From Naumovozyma dairenensis CBS 421 (taxonomy: Eukaryota; Ascomycota; Saccharomycetes; Saccharomycetales; Saccharomycetaceae): DNA of 64,000 bases. The notes below the pieces were generated by a model. That model worked only from the letters and a program-made list of their open reading frames with translations, was not told the DNA's origin and did not search any database. Shown here in pieces: positions 1 through 11,169 of the stretch (the first letter of the stretch is position 1; every line of letters starts with the position of its first letter). Location: positions 186,001 to 250,000 of the forward strand of contig NC_016487.1 of the NCBI RefSeq assembly GCF_000227115.2, written 5' to 3'. The position numbers and the translations under genes are program-made.

Positions 1-819
1 TACCCTGAATTATTCTTAAATGGTTCGAATAGCTACTTCTATGAGGAATCTTCGAACTTATACATTCAACCAATGTATCTGAAAAAACTCATAAGGAAAA
101 TATTGAAAGGTAATGACCCTAAGCTATTCCAGTCATTAAAATTGAAAAATAGCTATAAACTATCGAATGCAAGCCCTAAAGACGCTTTGAGTCGTCCCTT
201 CGTCACTTTACATCCAGCTAAAAACAGTCTGTTTGATTTGTTGAATTTAAAGACACAACCACGTCATTTAGGTGAACAGTTCTCTGCTATAATTAGCGAA
301 TTAACTTTACAAGACACTACTCCAATTTACTTTACGGTAGACAATTTCTCCAGAATCTTAACGGGTGCATTCTCAAATTATAGAAATGTAGAAAATAAAC
401 AGATATATTTATTGGATTTACAATTAGGGAAAATTATCATGGATATTGTTTCTGGCACTGTTTCCTTTGCCAACCCTAAAAGTGCCGTTATATTGAGCAT
501 TTCAGGTGTAGATAGAACCAATAGAACATTACCTATAGCCCTCAATAAATTGCCCCATGATCCTTATATTACAAGATATCATTATGAACCTAAATTCGCA
601 GAGTTATTACAAAAAGGTGGTGTAAAGGAGTTTCAAGTAAGTAAATTGAATAAAGATGAAGTACGGATATTGTTAGACTTTTATTTGAAATCAAAGATTG
701 TGTTAAATAGAGATGTCGACAACAAATCATTAGAAGAATTAACTGATGAAAAATATTTTCTAAGTGGCAATGGGAATCCAAGGGAGTTGTTAAAAAGTGT
801 TGTGTTGCAACATAGATGA
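1..819 (+). CDS. RSM23: Mitochondrial small-subunit ribosomal protein mS29 (RSM23/DAP3 family), 3' part
   Basis: The reading frame is open from base 1, so the gene begins left of the window. The Met at 73 is internal; 24 codons precede it without a stop. About 272 C-terminal residues are present, whereas S. cerevisiae Rsm23 is about 450 aa. The P-loop expected in this DAP3-type GTPase family lies upstream and cannot be seen. The visible part has the mixed alpha/beta composition of the C-terminal half and ends in a short basic tail. Role from the family: a component of the mitochondrial ribosome small subunit. The identity is supported strongly by its neighbour: RSM23 and CEG1 are adjacent and convergent in S. 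cerevisiae (YGL129C/YGL130W), as here. The protein sequence alone would give only moderate confidence. Confidence 0.8.
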   Translation, partial: YPELFLNGSNSYFYEESSNLYIQPMYLKKLIRKILKGNDPKLFQSLKLKNSYKLSNASPKDALSRPFVTLHPAKNSLFDLLNLKTQPRHLGEQFSAIISELTLQDTTPIYFTVDNFSRILTGAFSNYRNVENKQIYLLDLQLGKIIMDIVSGTVSFANPKSAVILSISGVDRTNRTLPIALNKLPHDPYITRYHYEPKFAELLQKGGVKEFQVSKLNKDEVRILLDFYLKSKIVLNRDVDNKSLEELTDEKYFLSGNGNPRELLKSVVLQHR

Positions 820-1082
820 AAGTAGGGAGAACTAGACCCATACAGTATCCCACTGTTAAAGTAAAATACTCGACCGAATAAATAATCTTGTATATAATCT
901 AGATATTCTAAACATATAAAAAAAACAATTCTGTCTTGCTGTTGAAGCAACGAATTTGTTGACACTGAAAATGATCTTAGTGTTTTCTTGAAACAACTAC
1001 GATTACTTTTTCTCTTTGAATATATCACAGCATTTATTAACTTATATTATGTAAGAAATATTGTTCGTAGTCTACTTTTTGA

Positions 1083-2441
1083 CTAATCAGACCAATCGCC
1101 TTCATCGACATATTTTGGTGCTTCGTCAGCAGTAGGCCTTGCAACAGCTACCGCTGGCTGAGACCAGGTAGAATTCCCATTCGATGCATTTCTAGATGTC
1201 TCCGCTTTGTGTCTATGTCTCTCATCCCAAGCAGATTTAATTCGAGGGACAACATCTCCCAAATCCTCTATTGTAACGGAATCATTGATACTCTCTAGAA
1301 CTTTTTGAACGACCGAAGTATGGTTACCGTTCAATTTATCATCTCTAAATCTCAACATTATCCATTGTCCTGTTTCTTGATCTTTCGTACATTCTACAAT
1401 TCTACCATTCAAAGGTTCCTCCATATTCTTTAACTCTTGCCAATGCTCATCACTTATATTCAGTTCAGCAAATTTCTTATAAGTTCTTTCCAATAAATCA
1501 AGTTCTTTCTTACTAAACGGTTCATCAAAATGTTCCAATCTCGTGTTAACATCAGCTCCACCTAACCATACGTGTAATTGGAAAGTCGGCTTAACATCAT
1601 AATTATAGTACCATCTGTTGGGATCCTTCTTAGGTAAAGATGGATCTTCGACCATAGGAATATCCAGAATCAATTTGAAGTCGACTGAGTTTTCCTCTTC
1701 TGGTTTCCATTTCAATAGATTAGAATCTTTCCCACCTAATTGATAAGGCAAAGATATAGGTGTGAAAATAAGACCATCTGACATATGCGGTAACTTATCC
1801 AACGAGTCAGCCACTCGCATCAATCTATAACTAAAATCCATACGTTTGGGCGATATTTTAAACGGAAATGTTCTACAATAGTCTTGTTCATAATACTTTC
1901 TTAATTCGAAATATGGCATATAGAATTCATTATTCAAATGACCCAACCGCTTATCTGTTGGAGATTGCACCAAAGATCTACCATTAATTGCCAAACAATC
2001 AAAAGCTAAATATCTTAATTCTTTCATTTTAGTAGCCGGGTTTGTCTGAAGAACTAATTCACCATCAATAATGGTACCATCTTGTAATTTCTCTAATAAT
2101 TCTTCCTTCTTTTTCTTATACATAATAGGAAAACGAAACCCATTTACCAAATAATAATTGTTTTCTCTATCTATCATGAATGTTCCTTGTTCACGTGTGA
2201 TAGGATTGATCAAGATCAACATCAATACACGTAAACCATCAGTTTTCTCACATACGTAATAATCCTTTTCCATTAATTTCTCTTCCATATCTGAATGTTG
2301 GAAGGAGACAGGTTGTGAGCCTGGGAATGTCTTTAATGGTTTGGGTGAATTCAATAAATTACAAACCATCATCTTTAAATCCTGTGTCACATTTCCTGGC
2401 TGGATGAGCCCTGGAATTTCTGGTGCTGCCCTGTTATCCAT
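1083..2441 (-). CDS. CEG1: mRNA capping enzyme guanylyltransferase subunit
   Basis: Transfers GMP from GTP to the 5' diphosphate end of nascent pre-mRNA in the nucleus, as partner of the RNA triphosphatase Cet1. The protein is 452 aa (S. cerevisiae 459). Nucleotidyltransferase motifs are visible in order: motif I EKTDGLR with the GMP-accepting lysine at residue 66, then IIDGELVLQ near 123, LRYLAFDCLAING near 146, SDGLIFTP near 223 and LLKWKPEEENSVDFKL near 242. An OB-fold-like C-terminal half follows. The acidic end (DEGDWSD) is likely disordered. The gene converges on RSM23 and is divergent from SNT2, as in S. cerevisiae. No intact partner gene CET1/CTL1 lies in this window, although CTL1 would be expected near SPT21. 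Confidence 0.96.
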   Translation of the reverse strand: MDNRAAPEIPGLIQPGNVTQDLKMMVCNLLNSPKPLKTFPGSQPVSFQHSDMEEKLMEKDYYVCEKTDGLRVLMLILINPITREQGTFMIDRENNYYLVNGFRFPIMYKKKKEELLEKLQDGTIIDGELVLQTNPATKMKELRYLAFDCLAINGRSLVQSPTDKRLGHLNNEFYMPYFELRKYYEQDYCRTFPFKISPKRMDFSYRLMRVADSLDKLPHMSDGLIFTPISLPYQLGGKDSNLLKWKPEEENSVDFKLILDIPMVEDPSLPKKDPNRWYYNYDVKPTFQLHVWLGGADVNTRLEHFDEPFSKKELDLLERTYKKFAELNISDEHWQELKNMEEPLNGRIVECTKDQETGQWIMLRFRDDKLNGNHTSVVQKVLESINDSVTIEDLGDVVPRIKSAWDERHRHKAETSRNASNGNSTWSQPAVAVARPTADEAPKYVDEGDWSD

Positions 2442-2826
2442 TTTTGAATTAAAAAGAAGCCTTTGATGGAGTGTTGGAAAATTAAAAACTTTTTATGTCT
2501 AGGTATAAACAGACAGTCTTTTGTAATGAGCCAACTAAATTATAGTACTTCCACTTACTCACTGTGTATGCGTTTCCGTTTCAAATATCGTCCCTTTGCT
2601 TCTTGAGGACTTTTATGGTGAACAGCTCTATAATTTTTCAATTTCATCGACTACAACATGTAAAGAAAGCCTTGTCAAAAAATCAACATCACCTTTACCA
2701 TCAAGTTATAGCAGCGAAGAGCTGAGGTGAAGGCACTATCATATAAATAAGAGACTAGCAATAACTATATTTAGCAAGGGTATTACAGGACCTATAACTT
2801 AACAACATAATTTTTTTTTTGAAAAG
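2442..2826. promoter_or_regulatory. Divergent CEG1/SNT2 intergenic promoter
   Basis: This 385-bp A/T-rich spacer lies between two genes transcribed away from each other, so both promoters must lie here. An A/T-rich segment (catataaataag near 2740) and a T9 run immediately before the SNT2 ATG are visible. I recognise no well-matched activator site. Confidence 0.5.
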
Positions 2827-5800
2827 ATGATGGGTAGTAGTAGTAGTCAAGACCAAGAACAAAGGAATCAGCCCAAGAGAAGGCCTAGAGGTAAGGAGAT
2901 AAATTACAGTGAGAAGGATGCTGATCAAGAATTGGCAAGAAGACTTTTGCAATTTGAAAAAGAAACTTCACGTCCAAGTGGCAGCTCAAGTAATTCTCTT
3001 AAGAAACCGGCTTCAGGTGGCAATTCCAGGAAAAGTACACCATCAAATAGTCATAGCAATAGCAGCACCAACGTTAGTGGTACCAAGTCCTCGAAGTCCA
3101 AGTATCAAAAATATATTACAGATAAGACATTGAGCTGGAATCTAATACCAACTATACCTCCATCGTTCCGAAAGGATAGTAGATTTTCTAACGTCCTAGA
3201 GTTAGATGACGCCCTCGTAAATATCAAAACACAAGTGTTATTCAACGACGAAGCTATCTTGTTAAAGAAAGATGAAACAATCTATATGGTCTCCGAACCA
3301 CCAGGCGAACCTTACTATATTGGGAGAATTGTAGAATTTGTGGCCAAGCAAGAATTTGCTGACCTAATCGATAACGGTAAAAAACTTACCGATTCTTTCC
3401 CAGCTAAATACTTTAATGTAAATATGAATTGGTATTATCGTCCGAGGGACATTAGGGAAAGAATGACTGAAAATTTTGATTCGAGGTTAGTTTATGCATC
3501 GTTACATGAGGATATTTGTCCCATCGGCTCATACCGTGGGAAGTGTTTAGTACTACATAAAGATGAATGGAGGGACGTTTTACCCAATGAATTGGAAACG
3601 ATTGTGAGACCGAATGTGTTCTTCTTTGATCAATTATTTGATCGATTTACACTGACTTATTATAATGTGTTGAGTACAACTAAGTTGCTCAATACCTTGA
3701 ATAGCAGATCATCGTTTTTATATGCTTTGAATAAACGATTTAGATTTGTCTTTGTTGAAGAGAATTTTCCTCTTGAACAATTCCTCCAAAAATATGTATT
3801 CAAAGAAAAAGCTAACATTGATTTAAGCCGAAACATGCCAAATGAAGAACGAAGTAATTGGGATTCAAGGTGCTATTTTTGTAAAGAATGGTGCCAAGGT
3901 AACCAAAGTTTGTGTTGTGATGAATGCAAAGTTATGGCCCATTTGTATTGCCTGGATCCACCATTAGAAAGAAAACCAAATAAGGGTATAGTATGGATTT
4001 GTTTCAATTGCCTGAAACGTCAAGAAAACACATCGGAATCATTGGCCTTACTAGAAAAGGAAGAAACTTTGGATAAAAAAGCAATTTTGGATAACAAAGA
4101 TAAGATCGATGCAATAGCTATTCAAAAGATTCGTTCTAATATACTTTATAATAAAGAAAATTGTTGGTTTCAATACTTGGGTCAATCAATAGTATGCCAT
4201 GTGTACGATGTGTTGGATGAAAACTTCTTTGCTCCATATCCTTTCAAATGTTCTCGTGTTGGTACCCGCTACCAGTGGACAGGTTGTAATAACCTCGAAA
4301 AATGGAAATTGGAACCATACGTCGACGGTCCCAACACTGATGCTAAAGATAGAGTGGAAAGAGGTGATGATGCCGATGATACAGCAAAACTTTTATGGAA
4401 GTTTGATGCCAGTAAGATCAAGATGGAAGAATTTGACTCATATCTTCGGAACTGTAAAGAAAGTATACCCGATTCTATTGATGTTTTCCCTGAAAGATGT
4501 AATTTCTTAGATTATGTTGTTACTACTTTAGTAGAATGTGATTATGATACAGCAGCTGCGCTCAAAAAATGTGGGAGTACTTTAACTAGAGACTTATTGA
4601 AAGAGCCAACATTTACGCCGGAAGAACTAAAGCGGTTCGAAGACGCAGTTAGAAAATATGGTGGTGAATTAAGGCCTGTTTGCGAAGAAGTTAAAACTCA
4701 ACCGATGGCTATGATCGTTAGGTTTTTCTATAATTGGAAGAAATCAACAAGAGGTTTACAGGTTCGTGGTAAATCTAAGGAAAAAATCGAAGCTTCCAAG
4801 AAGCTCTATTCCTTACCGGAATTAGAAGGGCGTGCATCAAATGGAATTGGTAACGAAAGTACAGAATTAGAAGTGGAAACCGCATATCGTGATCATCTCC
4901 GAAAATCTATTGTCAGAAGGCATGACCAACCCGAATACAAATATATTGATGATTCATCTTTCGATACAGAGAACTTGTCGCTGTCCAACACTTCATTTGT
5001 ATGTATGTTCTGTACAGTGGATTATTCTCCAATGTGGTATAAAGTTACAGGTGGCTCTGATGAAGAAATAATCAGAAATAGAATACAAAAAGGTGTTAAT
5101 GAAAAGGTAGAATCCACTTTAAAGAATAATGACGATGGGCCACTTGGTGCATTATGTATTAGATGTGCAAGATTATGGAGAAGGTATGCCATTAGGTGGC
5201 AGCCCCCCCTCGATGTTTTAAAAAAGTTAGCAGGAACAAGTACAGCAGCCTTCAACTCTTCATTAGAATCAATTCTAGAAGTTACCAATATAAATGGATT
5301 TGCATCGTCACCAGAACAAGCACATAATAAGCACTTAGAATGGGAGTTAGTCCAAGATTCCGAGTTAATTGCTCGACAACGTTTGAAAGCAATGGATGAT
5401 CGTAAGACTCTGCTGAAATTAAGAAGACACGCTATCTCTTTCCATGGGTTGCTTTATAAGATGGTTTATAGACCATTTAAGAAAGACGAATTTCGGTTAG
5501 ATGTCATGAGAACAAACTTGGAAAACTTCTTGAAAGATATCGAAGTAAAAACGGAAAAGCAGAAAAAAAATGATATGAGAAAGATAAAACAAATAATATC
5601 CTTACAAAAAGATACTGATGATGAGGAGGTGATAACTCTACCTTCAGAAGGGAGCAAAACGACAACTAAGACATCAAAGAAACGGCCCTTGAAAAGAAAA
5701 ATTGAAGAAACTCAAGATGATGAGGTTAAGATACCAGAAGTTGCAGCACTCCCACAGAACAATTTAGAGTTGCCCATTCCTTTAGAGAAGGAAACGCAAG

Positions 5801-7239
5801 GTAAAATAACTGTTGATAAAAACTTCCAATATGTTCAACTTGATAGCAATATTTTGCAAACCCTGAATTCTAGAAGAAGAGGTGCTGGCAAACCCCTGCC
5901 AAGTGATAAAAAGGTAGCAACTGGGAATGAAATGGATAACTCAAATGGAGACAAAGATTATACTACTATACCATATGAACCCTACATTCCTCTTGTACTA
6001 GATAATAGCAACACAACAAATGTCCTTTCGACATATCACGAAATGACAAAAATATATGGAAATGTTAGGCCTTATAATGTTCTGCAAGACTTGAATGTCA
6101 AGACCAGAGCTACAGATTCTTCTATTGTGACAGAAATATCTTCTAACATACCGGGGAAAACATTTAGTTGTTCTATATGCAAAGAACAAGGGCTATTTAA
6201 CGACTGTTTAGAATGTACAAACTGTGGATTAAATGTACATGGTTCTTGCTATGGTACTGGCCCACAAAAGAAAGAAAATGATGTAATGCTCTCGGTTCCA
6301 AATAATTATAAGTGGTTATGTGACCCATGCTCTAATGACCTCAATCCAATAATCTCAACCACTTACAGTTGTTGCTTATGTTACTCAAAGGATTTGGATT
6401 ACACAGTTTATAAAATCAGTGAATCTAATGCGTGTGTTAATGCATTGAAACCAACTATAGACGGTGCATGGTGCCATGTAATTTGTGCTCTTTTTAATGA
6501 TGATATCAAAGTTCAAAATAGCAATAAACTTCAACCAATTTGTAATACAGTAAGTACCATTATGAAAAATAGAGCAAACAAATGTGATATTTGCCAGCAA
6601 AATGGTGGCGGCCTCTTGCAATGTCAATGTTGTAATTCCAATGTCCATGTTACATGTGCGCAAGAATCAAATCTACATGATCTGTGGTTTATTCGAGAGA
6701 TCGTGGATTCTACATATAAGTTACGTCGAAAGATTTTTAATAAGGAAACCAATGAATATTATATTCTCAAACCTGCTATAATCTGCAGCAATCATACCAG
6801 TCCTGACTTGCCAGGGGATTGTTTGAAATTAACTTCAGTAATCGATGATATTGGTGTTATGCAACTTTATTGGAGGGCATATAAAGAAACTTCCAATACT
6901 AACACGGTATGCAATAGATATATTGAACAAAGTTTGTGGCACAAGAAAAGTAATAAAAACGAATCGCTAACGTTATCGCCTAGCCAAGTCCCTGAGAACG
7001 ACTATGTTTCCAGCAATACGAAACAATGTGTTTACTGCTCCACTACAGAGAGTATTTTCTGGTATCGTGATAATATATGCCATGCGTGTACTGTCTTACA
7101 ATCTTCAAAGAGTATGAAGAAAAGTGAGAAGGATTCTACTCCGCAGCGTGTTAACTTTATGGAACTAAATGCAATACCTGAAGATATAAAGATTACTTTA
7201 TTAAGTACCAATGCGGTAAAAGATGGCGAAAAGAATTGA
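2827..7239 (+). CDS. SNT2: BAH/PHD/SANT chromatin protein Snt2
   Basis: The protein is 1470 aa (S. cerevisiae about 1403). After a low-complexity Ser/Asn-rich N-terminus it shows a BAH-like region (about 140-290, with ETIYMVSEPPGEPYYIGRI). A PHD finger follows at about 350-400 (CYFCKEW...CCDECKVMAHLYC...WICFNC), then a SANT/Myb domain at about 594-640 (FTPEELKRFEDAVRKYGGE). There is a Cys4 module near 722-790 and a second PHD plus extended PHD at about 1110-1330 (CSICKEQG...CTNCGLNVHGSC and later HVTCAQE). A last Cys-pair module (CVYCSTTESIFWYRDNICHAC) lies near 1398. In S. cerevisiae Snt2 forms the Snt2C complex with Ecm5 and Rpd3 in stress-responsive gene regulation, and ECM5 lies 25 kb away in this window. 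The first ATG gives MMGSSSS; the second Met is the next codon, so the exact start is uncertain by one residue. Confidence 0.93.
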   Translation: MMGSSSSQDQEQRNQPKRRPRGKEINYSEKDADQELARRLLQFEKETSRPSGSSSNSLKKPASGGNSRKSTPSNSHSNSSTNVSGTKSSKSKYQKYITDKTLSWNLIPTIPPSFRKDSRFSNVLELDDALVNIKTQVLFNDEAILLKKDETIYMVSEPPGEPYYIGRIVEFVAKQEFADLIDNGKKLTDSFPAKYFNVNMNWYYRPRDIRERMTENFDSRLVYASLHEDICPIGSYRGKCLVLHKDEWRDVLPNELETIVRPNVFFFDQLFDRFTLTYYNVLSTTKLLNTLNSRSSFLYALNKRFRFVFVEENFPLEQFLQKYVFKEKANIDLSRNMPNEERSNWDSRCYFCKEWCQGNQSLCCDECKVMAHLYCLDPPLERKPNKGIVWICFNCLKRQENTSESLALLEKEETLDKKAILDNKDKIDAIAIQKIRSNILYNKENCWFQYLGQSIVCHVYDVLDENFFAPYPFKCSRVGTRYQWTGCNNLEKWKLEPYVDGPNTDAKDRVERGDDADDTAKLLWKFDASKIKMEEFDSYLRNCKESIPDSIDVFPERCNFLDYVVTTLVECDYDTAAALKKCGSTLTRDLLKEPTFTPEELKRFEDAVRKYGGELRPVCEEVKTQPMAMIVRFFYNWKKSTRGLQVRGKSKEKIEASKKLYSLPELEGRASNGIGNESTELEVETAYRDHLRKSIVRRHDQPEYKYIDDSSFDTENLSLSNTSFVCMFCTVDYSPMWYKVTGGSDEEIIRNRIQKGVNEKVESTLKNNDDGPLGALCIRCARLWRRYAIRWQPPLDVLKKLAGTSTAAFNSSLESILEVTNINGFASSPEQAHNKHLEWELVQDSELIARQRLKAMDDRKTLLKLRRHAISFHGLLYKMVYRPFKKDEFRLDVMRTNLENFLKDIEVKTEKQKKNDMRKIKQIISLQKDTDDEEVITLPSEGSKTTTKTSKKRPLKRKIEETQDDEVKIPEVAALPQNNLELPIPLEKETQGKITVDKNFQYVQLDSNILQTLNSRRRGAGKPLPSDKKVATGNEMDNSNGDKDYTTIPYEPYIPLVLDNSNTTNVLSTYHEMTKIYGNVRPYNVLQDLNVKTRATDSSIVTEISSNIPGKTFSCSICKEQGLFNDCLECTNCGLNVHGSCYGTGPQKKENDVMLSVPNNYKWLCDPCSNDLNPIISTTYSCCLCYSKDLDYTVYKISESNACVNALKPTIDGAWCHVICALFNDDIKVQNSNKLQPICNTVSTIMKNRANKCDICQQNGGGLLQCQCCNSNVHVTCAQESNLHDLWFIREIVDSTYKLRRKIFNKETNEYYILKPAIICSNHTSPDLPGDCLKLTSVIDDIGVMQLYWRAYKETSNTNTVCNRYIEQSLWHKKSNKNESLTLSPSQVPENDYVSSNTKQCVYCSTTESIFWYRDNICHACTVLQSSKSMKKSEKDSTPQRVNFMELNAIPEDIKITLLSTNAVKDGEKN

Positions 7240-7410
7240 AATGCGCCATTATCAATAGAAGTTCTAAACACCTCTTGAATATCAACAGTAATGGCGTCTA
7301 CCCACTTACCAGATATAATCATTATAGAAAAATACATACTGTGAATTATGTTTATGAGTTCTTATTTTTTTAGTATGCTTTTATGTATGCTTATTTATTC
7401 GTCCTTTGCT

Positions 7411-10400
7411 TTATATAGAGGATTGGGTCATAACTGTGGGTGATGAAGTTCGTGATGTTTCGTCAAGGATATTTTTCAACTTCTCGTCGATGGAATAAAG
7501 TCGAATATTAGGGCCCCTTTTGCCAAATGACGCATTTTTACGTAAAGGAGCCCCTAAGAATTCCTTGCTTAAATGATTTTCCCATTTAATGGTATCATCC
7601 ATCATTACAAAGTGCCTATAATTCAATAGATCCGTCAGTATTTCAGTTTGCTTTGATAGTTTATTCGCTATCAATTGTTTGTTTCTTTTCTTTTCAGAAC
7701 GAGCTAATATCCTTGCGCCAAGCGATTGTGAGTTTACTATTTCTTGTCTTCTGGCCAGTAAATCATCTCGCTCTTGTTCAAGTTGAGCTATCGTATTCAA
7801 GTTCTTCCTTGTCTTCGATAAGTCATCTAACTTCATGATTTGGTCAGCAAGGTCATCTAGGTCATTGTCAATCTTCTCCAAGGTTGTTTCTTGTTCCTTC
7901 TCCTCTTCAAGGTGCTTTCTATCGTCTTCAGTCTCAGCTCTCTGGGTTTCGTTAAGTTCGATATCCAATTCTCTTTCAAAAAATTCGTTTTTGTCAAATT
8001 CTTTTAATAAATCTATTTCTTTTTCATCTAAAATGGCCAGTGATATATGTCTTTTTTTAAAAGAGTCTTCAATCAATTGACTCACTGTCTTATACTGCCT
8101 TAATAAGTCATGTTCTTTCCTCCCCCATGTGTCGAACCAATCAATGAATGCGGAAAAATCATCAAAATTCTCAATTGAATACCATTGATTTTCATCCAAT
8201 AAGAGACACTCAGGAGTTTCATCAATAATTTTTTTCTGTATTGGAGTCAATTCGAGTAATGAGTTAAACACACCTTCTGAATTTACTAGTTCTACTTGTG
8301 TATCATTGTCTAAAACTTGGTAAAAAACACCTGAATCGTCTCTATACACTCCAAAGACTTCTCTTGTAGCTGCTATTTTACCGTTATCTGATGAAATTTT
8401 CATCCACTTTTTAATCTCTTGTTCTGTGATATTCAATATAAATTCTGCTGTGGATATACTTGGTCCTTGCACCCATATTCTACCTGTGTGATAGTTACTA
8501 GATGAAGTTTTGTTACCGTCAACTTCTTCTTCTAATTGAATACCAGTTATATCAAACCAAAAATAACGATTACCGTACCTATCTAAACCCAGATGTTTCA
8601 ATCTTTGCAGATCATGCTCCATTACTCTTTTATCAAGGGTGTTCTTATCTCGTTGTAATAGGTCAACTTTCTCTTTTTGTTCAAGGTAAGTTGGATCCTC
8701 TTCTTTCAAAGTCGATAACCGCACCGATTCTGATTTTAAATCTCTTGAAATTCGAAACCTTTCACTTCTAATTTGTGTACACAAATCCATAGAGTCATCT
8801 ACCGCTGTCTTGATATCATTCGAATAATTGGTTACTAGGTCCACTAGTATCCATAAGGCTGTTACCTTTTCAGACAAGGAAAGTTGCGTACAAAAATTTC
8901 TCCACAATTGTCTCGGAAGCTGAGTTGATGAGATATCGTTTGGTAACACCTTCAATTTAAAGTCTTTAATGAATGTTGAATATTTGGCAATCCTGGAGGA
9001 ATCTTGCATAATTCCTAACAATATAATTAACCAATGGCCATTATTAAATTGCCTCTTAAGCAATCTTTCAACCCAGTTCACATTTCTGTAATTCAAACAC
9101 TTTTCAATGATCGGATCAAGCTCATCGCTATCCTCCTCATCATCATCCTCATCTTCTGTTCCATTCTTGTCTATAAAACCTTTATTTGTAAGATAGTCAT
9201 CATTAATGACGCAGGTCCATTCACCTTCTTCATTGACAAAAAGACGTAACAATGAAACAAATGCTTCAATGAGGAGAGCTGAGCCATTATTATTGAAATT
9301 ATCCAATACATCATCGCTAGCATCTTCACTTTTCAATATTTTGTACGTTATCCTACCTTGACAGGTGTTTTTGTCATTTATTAATTTTCTAATTCTTGGG
9401 TTCCTTTCCCACGTAGACAACACTTCATTTTCATCATCATCAACATCTTCTTCATCGTTTCGGTTCAATGTTATTTTTACAAGTTCACCATTTAATTCAG
9501 ATGGATCTGTACATTTCAATGAAGTAATAAATTGGTCCAAATTAAAATAAGAAAGGAAAATTTGATGGTTAAAAGTGTTTAGAAATTGATAAATTTGTAG
9601 AATTTTTTGAAAATCCTTAAAGTAATGAAATTTATTTGGATTGGATGTTATTGGGATAAGTTCTAAATTTTCATTATAGTAGTATAAATGATGGAAAGTT
9701 CCAGATTTAGGTGGTCCTGTGTATGGTAATTTCAAATCATCTACTATACTGGTAATAACAGGCACAGGAGGAGGAGCAGGTGTTGATTCAACTTTGTTTT
9801 CGACAACATCTCGTGCGTCTACTTCGCTTTGATCGTTATTATTTTCGAGTTTATTCTCTTTATTGTCAATTTCTGGTTTGTCTGATTCAGATATTTTGTC
9901 CTTTTTAGTTTTCTTTTTCTTTTTATTATTGTTCGGTTCTTTCTCTTTTGTTTTTTTCCTTTTTTTAGTTTTCGTTCCTTTTTTATTAATTGAATCCTCA
10001 TCTATATCTACTTCAATATCAGTATCATTATCATTCATGACAGCACGATTCAGATCATCGGCTTCCATTTTTCCAACGCTGGTATTTATAGTTTCTGCTT
10101 CAGTTTCTACTTCCATTTCCATTTCTTTATCTTCCTTCGTTTTTTTAGGTTTCTTTTTCTTTTTATTCGTCTGTTTCTTCTTGGCTTGTTTCATTTCCTT
10201 ACTAATAGATTTATCAGATAACTCATCAACAGGGGCTATTTCATTATTATTACTACTATCGTTGTTGTTTAATGGAACTTCATCCTTAACAGCTAGATGC
10301 TTAACTTGAGAAGGAGGAGACAACTGCGGTAGAGCTGGTTCATCATCTTTAAATTTCAACATATCTTCAGGCCAATCCATTGTTAAACCGTACATCATCA

Positions 10401-11169
10401 AATATTCCTTCTTAACGCACCATGGAGCCCCCATTTTCGTAGAAGCTCTTTGTAAAGTAATCTTGAAGAAACATTTAATTAAATGTTTGGTGAATGTTGA
10501 TCTATCTCTATAAAATTGCGATTGATCAGCTATGAATGATCTTTTTGAATTATTTGGTCTATGGGAAAAGGACGACGAAGAAGAAGCATCATCTTCAACT
10601 AACATATATTTGGAATAACCGGGTATAAGGACTTCATTGGTTACTGGATCGTAAGTTGGATTGAATTGAACTTTTTCCTTTATGATGTAAGGTTTTTGTT
10701 GATAAGTATGAGAAGATGAATTTGTACTTAATTCAGCGGAAGTCTCTTCATGTGGTTGTGGAGTAGAGGAATTTGAATCTTTTGCCTTTCTTAAATAGAC
10801 GATTTCACCAGGGAAGAAATCGTTCTTAAATTTGGAATAGACTTGTTCTACGAGGGCATCTAATCTTCTAATTCCATTGAAATGTAAAAATCTTGCGATG
10901 GGCTCTCTTAATTTCAATGGAAACTTCTCTTCAACAAATTTGAATTGAGATTCCTCACTATCTAATGCTTCAAAAAATGTTAAACATGATGTCCCAGTAA
11001 TTTCACAAGTAAAATGATGCCTTGTATAGAAATCTAATCTTTCAATGTATTCTTCATAAGTGGGGAACCATTCACCGGTTTCGTCAATATGCCATACAAA
11101 GATGTTAAGATCGGGAGGTAATGGTCTTGGATCAGGTAGAATGATTGGTTTTCTCTTATAAAGTACCAT
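7411..11169 (-). CDS. ITC1: ISW2 chromatin-remodelling complex subunit Itc1 (ACF1/WSTF type)
   Basis: The protein is 1252 aa (S. cerevisiae Itc1 1264). The N-terminal WAC domain (about 1-135, with WHIDETGEWFPTYEEY and FPGEIVYLRK) is the Acf1-type DNA-binding module. A long Lys/Asp/Glu-rich charged stretch (about 270-470) follows. The DDT-like segment is near 629 (LLIEAFVSLLRLFVNEEGEW) and WHIM-type motifs are near 766-870 (TALWILVDLVTN, LDRYGNRYFWFD). A coiled coil rich in Glu/Gln/Lys occupies about 1070-1200. Family role: the regulatory partner of the Isw2 ATPase, which positions nucleosomes and represses early meiotic and other genes. S. cerevisiae has an ohnolog, YPL216W (shorter). Length and position beside SNT2 favour ITC1. 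The antisense frame opposite the charged tract (9863-10309) is a composition artefact. Confidence 0.93.
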   Translation of the reverse strand: MVLYKRKPIILPDPRPLPPDLNIFVWHIDETGEWFPTYEEYIERLDFYTRHHFTCEITGTSCLTFFEALDSEESQFKFVEEKFPLKLREPIARFLHFNGIRRLDALVEQVYSKFKNDFFPGEIVYLRKAKDSNSSTPQPHEETSAELSTNSSSHTYQQKPYIIKEKVQFNPTYDPVTNEVLIPGYSKYMLVEDDASSSSSFSHRPNNSKRSFIADQSQFYRDRSTFTKHLIKCFFKITLQRASTKMGAPWCVKKEYLMMYGLTMDWPEDMLKFKDDEPALPQLSPPSQVKHLAVKDEVPLNNNDSSNNNEIAPVDELSDKSISKEMKQAKKKQTNKKKKKPKKTKEDKEMEMEVETEAETINTSVGKMEADDLNRAVMNDNDTDIEVDIDEDSINKKGTKTKKRKKTKEKEPNNNKKKKKTKKDKISESDKPEIDNKENKLENNNDQSEVDARDVVENKVESTPAPPPVPVITSIVDDLKLPYTGPPKSGTFHHLYYYNENLELIPITSNPNKFHYFKDFQKILQIYQFLNTFNHQIFLSYFNLDQFITSLKCTDPSELNGELVKITLNRNDEEDVDDDENEVLSTWERNPRIRKLINDKNTCQGRITYKILKSEDASDDVLDNFNNNGSALLIEAFVSLLRLFVNEEGEWTCVINDDYLTNKGFIDKNGTEDEDDDEEDSDELDPIIEKCLNYRNVNWVERLLKRQFNNGHWLIILLGIMQDSSRIAKYSTFIKDFKLKVLPNDISSTQLPRQLWRNFCTQLSLSEKVTALWILVDLVTNYSNDIKTAVDDSMDLCTQIRSERFRISRDLKSESVRLSTLKEEDPTYLEQKEKVDLLQRDKNTLDKRVMEHDLQRLKHLGLDRYGNRYFWFDITGIQLEEEVDGNKTSSSNYHTGRIWVQGPSISTAEFILNITEQEIKKWMKISSDNGKIAATREVFGVYRDDSGVFYQVLDNDTQVELVNSEGVFNSLLELTPIQKKIIDETPECLLLDENQWYSIENFDDFSAFIDWFDTWGRKEHDLLRQYKTVSQLIEDSFKKRHISLAILDEKEIDLLKEFDKNEFFERELDIELNETQRAETEDDRKHLEEEKEQETTLEKIDNDLDDLADQIMKLDDLSKTRKNLNTIAQLEQERDDLLARRQEIVNSQSLGARILARSEKKRNKQLIANKLSKQTEILTDLLNYRHFVMMDDTIKWENHLSKEFLGAPLRKNASFGKRGPNIRLYSIDEKLKNILDETSRTSSPTVMTQSSI

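Noticed and set aside
9863..10309. 148-codon ORF opposite ITC1
   Set aside because: Antisense of a Lys/Glu/Asp-rich tract, giving a hydrophobic Ser/Phe/Leu translation by composition only.
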